In this document: piece after piece, positions 1 through 12,320 of the stretch
Numbering within the stretch: the first letter of the stretch is position 1
Layout of the letters: each line of letters begins with the position of its first letter
Assembly (NCBI GenBank): GCA_026826555.1
Contig: JAKSZT010054304.1
Location: 37,560,843-37,624,842, forward strand
DNA: 64,000 nt
Direction: 5' to 3'
Source: Tolypeutes matacus
Lineage: Eukaryota; Chordata; Mammalia; Cingulata; Chlamyphoridae
Program-made: the position numbers and the translations under genes
The notes under the pieces: model-generated
Told to the model about the DNA's origin: nothing
Databases searched by the model: none
The model's input: only the letters and a program-made list of their open reading frames with translations

Positions 1-1975
1 AAACCGACACACCACAAAGCCACCACAGTTTACTCTTGTGAACTTGATACACATACTCATCTCCTGAAACCATACCAATCTCCAGTATTCACAATAGCAA
101 AGTCATGTTTCCATCTAACATAGTACAACTATCCCAGATACAATGTCCCTTTTATTCTTTGGGTATTATTTATCCTTTTAATTGGTTCATGCTTCCTCTT
201 TATTACTCTGTAACTTAGATACTGAGATATAATGTTAACTATTATTAACATATCTTATATTAGGTGAATGGGGATGAGAGGTGAGAAAAATTAAAATGTT
301 GTGTATATATACATAAACAGATTCTGATTTATGTATAAGTATATATAAATATATTCATATAAAATAACTATTACAGTTCTTGTTTCTCTAAATGGTCACA
401 TGGTCATAGCCAGTATTTATAACTACCTTTTTCCACTCCAAATTCCATATGCCTTTTGACCTCAGCAAGCACTTCAGTTGCTCATAGTTTCTTGTCTATG
501 CTTCAGTCATCCAAAGCTTCTTTCCTTACACATCTGGGCCATTCACAGCATGTCCTAAATTGGGTTGTGACTTTTTTTTTTTACTTACTTTAATCACAGG
601 ATCTGAGAGGACTAAGAAGCTCCTTATAGGATCTCCTGCATTCTAAACATGTTCCTCCTTACCTCCATTCTGTAGTAGTAACACAATTTCACCTCATTCC
701 GTAAGAACTGAATGCTGCTCCTTCCATGATTAAATATGCTCAATATAATCAAAGTCCCACCAGGTAACTGGCTGATGCTGTCAGAGATTGGGGCTATACT
801 GGGGTCTTATTGTTGGTCCCTGATATTGGCAGATTGGGTACACAGTAGGAGCCAGGTCAGTCTTGGTGAGTAGAAGTTCATGTTGCTGATCCCATGCATC
901 AACTCCATCCCTCCCGCAATGACCACTTCGGTCATAATCCCATTGGTCAATTAGAGGATAACTGCCATACACAGAACAGGTTATCCTACTCACCAGATTA
1001 TTGAAATCCTCTTCTGAGGAGGTGGTGCTTCTTACACTTTAGTGATCCTCACATGGAGAATAAATATATTCACACTCTGTATCTATTTGAAGACATCTCT
1101 CCACACCTCTCCTGTCAACAATTTCCCAATCACATTCCTTCCAAGTCTTTGATCATCCAGCCAAACCATTGGCCAGAGCATCTGAATCAATTATAAAACT
1201 GTATTTCTGGACATTTCTTCTTGGAGGCAAAATGAACAACCAGGCACACTGCTTGAAGTTCTGCCTACTGGGAGGATTTACTTGAACCACTGCATACCTT
1301 AAGGCGATCCCAGAGTTGGACTGTGGTGCTGCAGCTGTTTACTTAGAGAAGTGCTAAATATTGTGCAGGCCTAACTTTTTTCTTCTTTGGTCAATTGATC
1401 ATAGGGAACTCAGCTAAAAATCTTAAGTGTAAGCTAGGAGAGTGAAGGTAATGTGGCAGAAGTAGGTGACATGGGAGTTTGAGCCACTTCCTCCTGCAAC
1501 TTACTTGTGCATTCAAGGACTGCTTAAGGCCCATACCAATTCTTTGTATGATGGAATGTTGCTGGGTATGCTCAGTTTTATGGCTCTGTGGGTCAGAAAA
1601 ACACCTAGTTTTTGATGGACAGCTTGGGTCCCAAGGTAACTTGGTGGCCCATGATCAAATTTTCAGTCTCTACCAAGGCCCAGTATTAAGTCCAAAGTTG
1701 TTTCTCAAAAGTAGAGTAATTATCTACAGGGGATGGCATGATTTTACTCCATCTCCTATAGTGGCCTGCCAAGGACTTCAATTAACATTCTTATCTGCCA
1801 AGAACACTTTAGTACCCTTGAATCTGCTGAGGCATATGACCCCAAGGGTCAGAGAAATATACAGGAGTTGGGACCTGTTAATACTGCTGCCTTTTTTATC
1901 TCTTGGTAAATGAGTTGGTGTAGCATAACAAAAGAAGAAATTCCATTAATTCCTATAGTCTTTTGGGGGGGATGT
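1..1975 (-). mobile_element. ERVL-class endogenous retrovirus, internal pol region (decayed, open at left edge)
   Basis: The reverse strand resembles the pol region of mammalian ERVL elements as I know them. Reading from 1975 downwards, the order fits late reverse transcriptase/RNase H, then integrase, with later pol sequence towards position 1. The longest open frame in this orientation is only 70 codons (781-993); it resembles the start of ERVL integrase, including the zinc-binding N-terminal part, and the rest is broken by stops and frameshifts. No LTR is visible at the right end, so the copy is truncated there. The left end lies outside the window. The match at 480-1900 is strong; 1-440 is weaker. 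This is an old, non-functional copy. The 144-codon forward frame at 1479-1913 is an antisense shadow. Confidence 0.8.
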
Positions 1976-3839
1976 GGGGTGAGCTGGAATACTTTCTTGG
2001 AGACAAACAAATTTAATACTGTATAAGTACACTCTGATTCAAAATTTCAAATGAGATTTGGAGACATTTATAACTATCAGGGAAATTCAAAATTATTCAT
2101 CTATACTCTAAGGATTTGGCTGCTTCCTTATCAAAAATAAAATGTATTAAAATCAATTGCTTCCATTTGTGGTCAATATGGTAATGTATGTATGTGATTC
2201 TATTTATCTAGGAATGACTGGTTCAAAATTCTGGATAATATTGATGTAGTAAATTCATTAGTTTCAGTAAATTCAGTTAATGTTGATTTCTAGAAGTGAA
2301 GTATTAAGATAGAACAATAAAAAAAAGCTGGAAATGAAAATACACAAAAAGGATTACTGTATTGATAAATATAAGTCATAAATCAAAAGGTGCTTTGGTG
2401 TTTTAGTCTACAGGAGAGAAGCTAAAAAGAACTGACTATGTCTTTGAATTGGATGTAGAAATTCCTTCTCCAGGAAATTAAAAAAAAAAAAAAAAAAGGT
2501 ATAGATTATGAGCACTGGAACTGTACCATATAGAGCCAGAAAAAAAACAGAAAAGGGGCATCTGTTTATATTTCATTTAGATTTATTTATATAATTCAAT
2601 TTTTTAATGCAGAAATTATAAATGTATGTATACATCATTAATATTTAATACAAAAGCAAAACCTGACTTTTCAGTAAACAAGATATTTCTACTGTAAGAG
2701 ACAGATATGCTATGTTTCATTTCTTGTTTGCCTACATCTGTTTCTAACTTGGATAATGCATTTAGCTTCTCTCTATACTACATGTACACAAATTAAGCAG
2801 AAGGTTTATTCAATATGCTGTTTATTCAAGTAAACACCTTGTTAAGATACAGTAAATCCACTAATTATTTGCTATATTTAAGACTAATACTGAATAGTAC
2901 TGCAGGTTTATTCCATGTTTTCCAAAAACATGCCGATGCAAGCCTCTAAGCTACCAATGTTGACTATTAAGAATACCTTTTCTTTTGTTCTAGTGCCAAT
3001 TCCTATTTCTCCCTGCTGTGACTTTTACTTCTTTTCTCACGGAGACGGCATAGATTCTTATCCCTCAGGAAACTAGTAATTCACATTGGTGAGAGGGGCT
3101 CCTTGTAGGCATACAGATGATTAACTGCAAGCTCTCCTGATGTTCTCAGTCAGTAACCAGTTCTTTTCTAGTTCAACAGATGTTTTTCTTTTAAAACTTT
3201 AAGAACTATAAGTGGGCAGAAAAATAGCATGTTTTCACTTATTTCTATTTACTATTTGCATTCATTTGTTAGAAAAATTACGATGTAAAATCTACATAAA
3301 TATATTGTTTTGAATTAATGAGGAGACTATGAAGGAATACAATTCTGTTCCATGTGTCAGTAAAATATATTGTACAATGGCTGATTCTAGTAAAGGGAAG
3401 CTTAACTCATATTCAGAGAATTCTATGTGAATTTATACCTAAATCACTTTGTCCTGTTTTTGTCTAAACATCTCTGAAATCAGGTAACTTGTCTATCTGG
3501 ATTTCTGAATATCTCTGTCTTCTATCCCTGAATATTAAACATCCAATAATTTTAATCAAATAGTATATTAAAATAGTAATATTAATTTAGCAATATGATG
3601 AGGGTATACAAGAGAATGATGTCAAGAAAAGTTCCAAAAATCTAATTAGAAAATTATTTCCTATGTATATAGGATATTTGTTGCATGAAAATAGCAAGAA
3701 GTCCTTTTAATTTGCTTTGTAGTTTAATAGACACTAAAACCAATGTAAGTGGATATATAGGAAAAAGCCAATACATTTTAGTTAGTTATGAAATTATGTG
3801 AAATTGACTAAAGAAATTATAAACTTGAGAGATAGAGTA
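1976..3839. other. Unassigned AT-rich tract
   Basis: I recognise no gene or repeat family here. The tract has an A-run at 2481-2498 and no open frame above the noise. It may hold very old repeat relics or non-coding conserved sequence, which I cannot tell by eye. Confidence 0.5.
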
Positions 3840-4401
3840 TGTATTAGTCAGCCAAAGGGGTGCTGATGCAAAATACCAGATATCTGCTGGTTTTTATAAA
3901 GGGTATTTATTTGGGGTAGAAGCTTACAGTTACCAGGCCATAAAACATAAGTTACTTTCCTTACCAAAGTCTGTTGCCACGTGTTGAAGCAAGGTGGCTG
4001 CCGAAGTCTGAATGGGTTCAGGATTCCTGAGTTCCTCTCTTTCCAGGGCTCGTTTCTCTCCAGGCTCAGCTGCTCTGCTCTCTCCACAAGGCCAGCTGTA
4101 TACTATCAGGCAAACTGCTCTTCTTTCTTCCAGGGCTTCTAATAGAGTCTTCTTTCTTTCCTCGTGTATCTGCTTCTCTGTGTGTTTGCTTCCTGGGCTC
4201 CAACTAACTACTGTGCCTTGTCATTTTCTCTGAGAGTGTCCGCCCACCAAGGGGGCAGGGACTCAGTATCTTACTGTCATGGCTCAATGAAAACCCTAAT
4301 CATAATTTAATCGAGTAAAAGTGGAACCTCTTGAAAGACCAGTTTACATATATAATGCAATATCTATTTTTGGTATTCATAAATAATACCTAACTGCTAC
4401 A
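3840..4401 (-). mobile_element. MaLR-type solo LTR, family B
   Basis: An antisense LTR. On the plus strand it opens with TGTATTAGTCAGCCAAAGGG and closes near AACTGCTACA, the reverse complement of the TGTAGCAGTT...CTGACTAATACA ends seen in the sense copies at 40489 and 61229. The MaLR-like CTAATACA terminus, the central block before the AATAAATACCC polyadenylation-like motif, and the length of about 560 bp support an ERVL-MaLR LTR. I see no convincing 5-bp target duplication. The forward (4012-4233) and reverse (3848-4087) open frames here are LTR shadows. Confidence 0.8.
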
Positions 4402-5157
4402 CTCTACCCTCTGAATTCCAGAAAGACATTACAATATTCAAAAAAAATTCTTAAATCAGTACTTTGCTAAATACAGAATCATATCACAATCAGTTTAAAG
4501 AAATACAGTTTGTTTTAAGGCAAAGTCCTGTCTGGCTGTAGATCTCTGAAAAGTACACAACCAATTATCTGCTTCCAATAAATGGACAGAGAAAGGATAA
4601 TCATTTTCATTAGAATAATGAGGAATTAGGAGGGAAATATGAGTCATGGGTATCCTACAGTTCCATTAACCTCATATATTTGGTATTATTTATTAATAAA
4701 TAATACCAAACTGCTACAGTGCATTTTTTAAAAATGATTTATGGGTTTGAAATTGTTATTGACAGGTGAGAGGGGTTTAATCAACAGAGGAAGCTTTCAT
4801 TCAATTGCTCATTCAACATTTCATATTTATTTCTTTGCTATATATTTTAATACTTGTCTGAATTTTAACCTATATAGCATATTAGTTTATTAGAATATTG
4901 TATAATTTCATTTGTGGGCTAAGCAACTATTTTGAATAATGGAACCCATAAGAATTCTCTTCTGGATATTTCTTTTGTAAGATACATTTCATTCAAAATT
5001 CATACATTGTGGTATATATGTATTTTAATATTAAATGGAAGATTGTAATTATAACAAATTTTGTTAGGATTTTCTGTGGATCTCCTTTGTAATTTGAAGT
5101 TGAGACCTGGAGCTAACATCTGATTTTTAAACAGTTTAATAATTTAATATCAGGGTT
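4402..5157. other. Unassigned tract with LTR-terminus fragment and perfect palindrome
   Basis: Mostly unrecognised AT-rich DNA. Around 4694-4718 the sequence AATAATACCAAACTGCTACA repeats the end of the family B LTR, so a small LTR fragment is present. It overlaps a perfect 32-bp palindrome at 4679-4710 with half-site TTTGGTATTATTTATT. Confidence 0.5.
4679..4710. repeat. Perfect 32-bp palindrome
   Basis: The left half TTTGGTATTATTTATT is followed directly by its exact reverse complement with no spacer. The right half coincides with the terminus of a family B LTR, so the left half looks like a snap-back copy of that end. Confidence 0.85.
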
Positions 5158-5770
5158 ATATTAGTCAGCCAAAGAGGTACTGATGCAAAGTACCAGAAAT
5201 CTGTTGGCTTTTATAAAGGGTATATATTTGGGGTAGAAGCCTATAGTCACAAGGCCCTAAAGAATCCAACTCAAAGCTTCTTCCTCACCCAAAGTCTGTT
5301 GCCACGTGTTGAAACAAGATGGCAGGCGATGTTTGCAAGGGTTGAGCCTCCCTTCTTCCCTATTAAGGGTTTCGTGGGTCCAGCTTTTCCAATTTCAACT
5401 GTAGACTGGCATAAGGCTCATCTATCTTCCCAGGGCTCATTTATTTCTGGGCTCAGCTGCTCTGCTCTCTTCACAAGGCCAGTTGTAAACTATCAGGTAA
5501 ATGGCCCAGCTCTCTCCCCATGGCTCCAGCATCAAAACTCAAAACTCACTCCTCTGCCTTGTCACTTTTTCTGAGTCCCTGCCCACCAAGAACGCAGGGA
5601 CTCAACATCCTACTGACATGGCCAAATCAAAGTCCTAATCATAATTTAATCAAGTAAAAGTGAAACACTCTGAATTTAATACAATCTAATATGCCCAGAG
5701 GAATAGGCTAGTTTACAAACACAATCCAATATCTATTTTTGTAATTCATAAACATTAACAAACTGCCACA
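5158..5770 (-). mobile_element. MaLR-type solo LTR, family B
   Basis: A second antisense family B LTR of about 613 bp. It has the TATTAGTCAGCCAAAGAGG start, the TTTATAAAGGGTATATATTT segment (reverse complement of the AATA-rich polyadenylation region) and the AACTGCCACA end. It lies 760 bp from the copy at 3840 in the same orientation, but the intervening DNA is not proviral, so I treat them as two solo LTRs. The 91-codon forward frame at 5299-5574 lies inside it and is not a gene. Confidence 0.8.
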
Positions 5771-7808
5771 AGCATTTAGCATATGTAGTTGTTATGATTC
5801 TAGAGATTTTTCCCTGCAGTATTTCTGGAATAATTTATGCTCATTAGTTCTAACTTACTCGGAAATATGAGAATTAACTATATCTCTTATTTTTAATTTG
5901 TTTCACCATTGCATAGATCTCAAAAAAAATTCATCTTTCTTACTGAATGAGGAATGTCTGTATAGGTCATAAATAATTTTTTTCTTTAATAAATATTTTG
6001 CCATTTAAATGAGACACTTTGTGAGGAATACTAAACTAGTTCAGAATATATGGGAAAGCTAGTATCTATCTCTAAATGAAGTCATAATAATTCTTTCCTT
6101 GGACTAATGGAAGTCACATATATTTAATCACTATTCAAGGTATACTCTTTTTCAAATTTAGCGGGTAGGTAGGGGATTATTCCTAAAGAACTTTATCAGA
6201 AATGAAGCACACAAATTTTTTTCATAACAAAACACGAAAAATAGTCCACCAATGAAGGAAACAAATATTAATTAATATTAAAGAATCAATAATATTAATC
6301 AGAAAAGTAATTTGTGCCATATTTCTTATTCTCTACAAATTGTAGTCATCATTTAGTAAATCTATTGCAGCCATAATAGGTAAACTTCTCAATCTAATTG
6401 CACTTGCCTCAAAAACATGCTCTGTCCTCAGTTCTGGATAGTTTCTTTGATTCATGCCCACCTTCCTAACTGTAAGTATGTCTTTCATTTCACAAAGATG
6501 TTATAGTGTCTTGGACCATCTACCTACATTGATCACACTTCCATGCTTCTTCCATTATCAAAGAACCTTGCTTATTTTCTGGAAAGTCAAATTCTTCTGC
6601 TTATTTTCTCTCTCATTGCTAAGGAGTATCATTTTGAGGTAAATTATATCTCTCCTCCATTTTTTCTTAGCCCAACACACTATGTATGTATTCAGGTTAA
6701 AGTATAAAAGAAAGTCTTTAAGAAAAAAGAAGCTACAATATAAAAACATAAATCCAATCAACTTATGTATAAGAACTTAAGATAATAGAAATCTCTGTTC
6801 TTAAGAATGGGAAAGGATCCCCTCCCTTAATGCAGAAAGCCTCTGAGTAATATCCCAGAAAAATACTCAAGTATTTGCTTACACAATTCTAGCAGCAGGA
6901 TTTTCAGTATTTTATTAGGGAGTTTGTTTTATTTCTGGGCAGTTTTAAAACTGGAAAATTCCACCTGATATTTATTCATTTTTTCCATATAGATCATGAG
7001 CAAAGTGCAAATCTAATCTTCAGATCTTGTCTAGATTCTGAATAGTGGCTACTTCTCTGTGTTTGCATGCTTTATATACCAGATGACCTGTCAGAAAATA
7101 GTCATGTAGGATTAAGTATTCAAAATGTTCACAGGTAAAAATATCTTTTATCTGATATTTTGTAAAGAAGATAAAATGATTCCATGATAATTGAATTCAA
7201 ACTCTAAAGTGAGAACCTGAACACATGATGAAATACAAATCTGAATTTCTTCTTAACCCCCTTGAATGGAAGGATAATCTTGTTCTGGTTTGGTCTGGAT
7301 CCTACATAATATGGTCTCCATGGATTTTGTCCTATTTTTAATAGAATGTGCTAATCCACTGTTTTTGTTCTTGCTTAAGGTTAATCATTTGTAGGAAGAA
7401 TTTTGTATTTAAGAATAAACTTGCTTTCCTCCTGTGTACCTAGAGAGAAGATGATTATGATTGTGTAGGGCTGCCTATCTCTCTGAGAGTTGGACACTGT
7501 GAGGATGGAAGGCAGATTGCTAGTATGTTGGCATTAAAGCCCTTTTGCAACACAAATCCAATCCTGCCTAAAGTTTGAATTTAAAAGCATAACATATCAC
7601 TTCAGTATTGGGACAATTCCTGAGTAATAATAGTAGCTCCTAAGCACCATTTGCTGAGGATATTTTGTTCATATAAGTTTTGCAGAGAATTGGAAAAAAC
7701 ATCAGCAGAGTTATAGCAGTTAAAAATAGTAAATGGTATCTTGGCTGAAAGATATTTTGGAAGGTATAAATACAATTTTAATCTTGAACATTTTAATATA
7801 TATACCAT
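5771..7808. other. Unassigned tract
   Basis: No gene, RNA or repeat recognised. Short open frames at 6454-6761 and 7602-7808 have no domain-like sequence and match what AT-rich DNA gives by chance. Confidence 0.5.
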
Positions 7809-8277
7809 TGTTTTAGTTTCCTAGGCTGTTAAAGTAAATACCATGAAATGGTTTGGCTTAAACAATGGAATTTTATTCACTCACAGTTTTGGGGCCAGGA
7901 AAATGTCCAAATCAAGGCATCATTAAGGTGATGCTTTCTCCCCAAACACTGTGGCATTCTGGGGCTGACTGCTGGTGATCCTTTGTTCCTCTACCACATA
8001 GCAAGGCAGATAGCAGCCTCTCTTTGCCTGTTCCTTCTCTTCTGGATTCCATTGATATAGCTTCTTGCTTACTGCAGCTTTCTCTCTCATGTCTGAATTC
8101 ATACTGCTTATAAAGAACCCCAGTAATAGGACTAAGATCCATCCTAATTGAGGTGGGGCACAACTTACCTGAAGTAACCTCATCAAAAGGTCCAACTTAC
8201 TGTGGGTGTCCACCCCCAGGAATGGATTAGATTTAAGAACATGTTTTCTGGGGTACGTAAAGCTCCAAACTATAACA
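7809..8277 (-). mobile_element. MaLR-type solo LTR, family A, perfect target duplication
   Basis: An antisense LTR of 469 bp opening TGTTTTAGTTTCCTAGGCTG and ending CTATAACA, of the same type as the paired LTRs at 47824 and 49518. It is flanked by an exact 5-bp duplication, ACCAT at 7804-7808 and ACCAT at 8278-8282, the size expected for ERVL/MaLR integration. The 119- and 83-codon reverse frames (7912-8282) are within the LTR and have no protein-like features. Confidence 0.85.
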
Positions 8278-11184
8278 ACCATCCTGTATACCTTACAACC
8301 AAGATTTCAACTACCATTTTCAAGTACCTGAATTTATTTACACTAAGTGTATAAAACTACTAAACCTAGCCTTATTTTTAAGTGAAAGAGGCTCAAACAT
8401 TTATCTAATATACAGCAATGGTACCAGCTTTGGTTCTTTGCTTGCTTTTATATTTTCTAAGTCCTTACTAATTTTTAACTACATATAATGAAAACTAATA
8501 CTTTGTCTACAGTCTGTAATATGTCCAGATAATCAGAGGTAAAGCTTCAAGGAATTAAAAGTATCATAAAGGTACAATATTTCTAAATATGGGTTTTATA
8601 TAATTATATTAAGAAAGACTGCAATATGATAAAAATAGATGAAGTGAATTTATATTTGACTCGGGACTAAATTGAATTTTACCAATAATAACATGTATAG
8701 TGTGTGTTCAAAGAATTGTTTAGGCTGTTTATTTAGAAAGCAAATTCTTGCAATGGTTTCAAATGTAGAAGAGCAACCACAGGATTTACTTTATTTTACT
8801 CAGGTTAAGGGTGTTGATCTTGCATTTATTTTTTATTTGAGAAATATTTCCAAATGATTCTGGAAAAAAAAAAAAGTGAGAAATTGGAATAGAAGTTTTA
8901 GAAAATTATAAAAGGATAATCTTTAAACTAGTGGTGTCTTTGAACTAGGGGAAGCTATATTTAAGATTAGGAAAGTAGAAAAATTAGCATTCAAGTATCA
9001 TATTAAATTCAGAGAGAAGTTTCACTAAATGAATAATAAACATATGGAACATCACCAAGGAGACCAATTAAAAATGTGATAAGTCAAAAGTACTGCCATA
9101 ATTTCTAGTGGAACAAAAGTAAAGGAAATAAGAAAAGAGAATAAAAGTGGATGCTTTTTTTACTGATGAAGTATAGCCATTGTCATTATTTCTTTTCTTA
9201 ATATAGATTATACAAATTAGTCTGTCTGTTGGTATAAAATATCTAATAACATTCCCACCTTTGCATATGCAATTTTTAATTTAACATTTTTTCTCATGAG
9301 AATTCTATTCTAAAATACCTTTTTCTTGAATCCTTAGTCTCCCATTATCTTTATCATTCGTTTTGGGATGACTGCATAAAATTCTGAACTCTTTTAGAGT
9401 AAAATTTAAAGGTGAGCAGTTTCACTTGTTCAGGTTCATTACTTAGGAGAAGTAGCTATCAGGGAAATATTCTAAGTGTGGTTTCATTTCCTAGGAATTC
9501 ATGAGTAAACTATCAGAGAAGAGCAATGTTGATGGATTAATTTCTATACCAGGCAAATTGCTATACTACAATTATCCAGAAAGTACAGTGTGGGAAATAC
9601 CATTATTATTTAGCATATAATAAGGTTAAAAGTTAATTATCCTTCAGTTGATATTGTGACATATCTTTGCATTATCACTGCCCTCAATTATTCCACATAC
9701 CAAACTTGCCCCTGACATAGGGCTTCTATGTTGCATTAAAATGTTAGAAGCGTTAACATAAACTTGAGTGAATAACTCAATCTATTGATGCAAATCTTTA
9801 TTTATACCTAATCCCATGACTATATACACATCTAGGCCTTTCATATACAGAATGAGCATTATAGTGATAACAGGAATTGGTGTATATTCTTGAGGACTTT
9901 ATAGCAATATGTTCCCAATAGCAAGTATCAATTACCCATGCCCCAAAATTCATGTTTGTAATAATATAATTGCATATATTTTGCTACCTTTCAAATAAAG
10001 GCCATTATTGGACAGGATTTGGAGAATCATGACAGCTGTAATAACACAGGCACCCAGAGCAAAAGGCATTATTGATTTTGTGTCATCTTTACTTTAAAAA
10101 AAGATTGTTTCTACTTTATCTTTTGCATAGACAATGAAATAAAAGTTTTCAACTTTACATATTGAACAGATGTATTTTGGGGCAGTTGAGTGTTATTCTA
10201 GCAAAGGCAAAATATGGGTGATTTTTTTTTTCTATCAATTGATGATTTTATTCAATTCAGAAGTTCTATATAGCCGAGAATTTTCTGTGTTTTTTATTCT
10301 GTTAGTCAAAACTGCAATTTAAGATTTCATGTAAACAGTTCAATTTCAGAAATATCATGAGTGTCATTCAGACTCTGCCCTGCTTCTGTTTTAGAATTCC
10401 TTTCCCTGAAGACACAGTTTTTATTATAGTCTCTATATCACAAAACAAACTGCTGGTGTCCTACATATATAAAGTGAGAAGTCAGCTTTAAACCTGATGT
10501 TAAATTGATTCACCATCTTTACAACAAATACATCGAAATAAAGTAACTAAAAATCTTATCTCCTGCTATGATGTTTTTTTATCCCTCCTTTCTCTCACTT
10601 TCTCTTTCTCTCACATACACACATACACACACAAATGGCAATAGCATTAGGCAATTTATTGAAGGAGATTAGTATAGGACTATTTAATTCTGTAATATTG
10701 AATTTTCCACCCTGGTTGTGTCATTTTAGGTCTATACAAATGTATTATTTGCTTTTAGTTCACAGACTTTCAATATTTAGATTCCAAAGGCACATTTTTA
10801 TTTCTGACTTTTATTCTTTTTGATATTAAAGCTTATACATCTAAAAATATAGCTAAATTCACATTTTTATAAAAATCCTGTCTCCAATGAAACTTTAGTT
10901 TCTAGTCTCCTAATTAACCAATCTAAAATAACAGAAGTAGAATTTGCAAATGATCTTTGCCTTAAAATCCTTAACATTTCTTGATCTGATTCTCCCCTAT
11001 TCCATGTGTTGTTCTTCCTATATTTTGTTGCACTGTTTTTCATGCACTTCCTCAAACTCTAGTTATTTTTATTCAAGATTTAATTCGATTGACTTTTATT
11101 GAACTTCTGCCAAACAAAATCTTAGAAGCGATACAAATATAAAACAAGCACAGACTCTATTTTTCAGCATTAAAAAAGCAATTG
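8278..11184. other. Unassigned tract of about 2.9 kb
   Basis: The longest stretch with few recognisable repeats. It is AT-rich, with a short TCTC/CACA simple repeat at about 10586-10635. Open frames at 8672-8857, 10635-10823 and 10867-11055 have no recognisable domains. I see no gene. Confidence 0.5.
10586..10635. repeat. Pyrimidine-rich / (CA)n simple repeat
   Basis: Imperfect TCTC and TCTTTC runs pass into a short ACACAC run. Confidence 0.75.
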
Positions 11185-11400
11185 ATGAAGCCATCATTTA
11201 TTGAGTGCCTTATATGTGCATGGCAGACTCTAGTGCACGTTACAGGCATAACGTCTCATTGCAAACAACTACCCTTCAGAGAAGGTGTTATTATCCATTA
11301 TTTATAAATATGAAGAGCTCAGAAATACATAAGTCTTAAGTGACCAGATCATGATTTAAACTAGGACCCAGCATACTATTCCTATTATATCATACTGCTT
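11185..11400 (+). mobile_element. MIR SINE relic
   Basis: It carries the diverged pattern of mammalian-wide MIR: TTTATTGAGTGCCTTATATG, then a region like the MIR core (TTATTATCCATT) and AAGTGACCAGATCATGATTT, comparable with the usual 'cttgcccaaggtcac' block. It is ancient and has no coding capacity. Confidence 0.65.
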
Positions 11401-11904
11401 CAAAAATTGCTGTTAATTTTTTTTATATCAATACATCTTCAACATTGGGATAAATTTCCTAAATGTGAATTATAAATTTACTTCTGATTCAATATATCAG
11501 GAATCTAATTATTTTCATCAATTTCTACCTCTTAAAATGACCCATTTAAAGCTTTCTGGTGGATTTTTTTTAACACCCCTATTTAATATATAAAAACTTC
11601 ATAAATTTAGAATACAATTTGATAATTTCTGACAGATATACATACCTGTGAAAGTTTATTCACAAAAAATAATGAACATAACCCTTGTCCCCCCAAAATT
11701 TCTTATGCCTCCTTGTAATCTCTGCCTTCTATTTGATTGATCCCCACTTCCAAAGCAACCACTGATCATTCTGTCATGATATCCTATGGAATTATGCAGT
11801 GTGTACTATTTTTACTGTTTTTTGTTTTTTTTTTTCTTTTCTTTTCTTCAGCATAGCTATTTCTGAGATTCATCCATGTTGTAGGGTCTATCACTGTTCA
11901 CAGC

Positions 11905-12320
11905 TTTTTTTTTTTTCAGATTTATTTTTATTATTTTTATTTATTCCCCATCCCCTTGCCGCTTGCACTCACTGTCTGCTTTCTTTGTCCATTGCTGCAC
12001 GTTCTTTTTGTGTGTGCTTGTCTTCACTTCAGGAGGCACTGGGAATCGATCCCGAGACCTTCCAACATGGGAGAGAGGCACTCAGTCACTTGAGCCACCT
12101 CAGTTCCCTGGTTTGTTGTGTCTCTCATTGTCTTTTTCCTCTGTGTCTCTTTTTTGTTGCATCATCCTGCTGTGCCAGCTCTCCACATGGGACAGCTCTC
12201 AGAATGGGTCAGCTCTCCACGCAGGCCCACTTGCCTTCACCAGGAGGCACCAGGAATCAAACCCAGGACCTCCCATATGGTAGACAGGAGCCCAATCACT
12301 TAAGCCACATATGCTTCCCA
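11905..12320 (-). mobile_element. DAS-type tRNA-derived SINE, dimer
   Basis: An antisense insertion with a T-rich start and two tRNA-like heads: GGAGGCACTGGGAATCGATC near 12031 and GGAGGCACCAGGAATCAAAC near 12241. It is flanked by near-identical target copies TGTTCACAGC (11895-11904) and TGTTCACTGC (12322-12331) and interrupts the L1. The forward frames of 181, 106 and 61 codons over this stretch are SINE shadows. Confidence 0.85.

Noticed and set aside
1479..1913. 144-codon forward frame
   Set aside because: The repeat here reads as ERVL pol on the opposite strand; the forward frame is its antisense.
7923..8282. 119-codon reverse frame
   Set aside because: It coincides with a family A LTR bounded by a target duplication, so it is LTR sequence.
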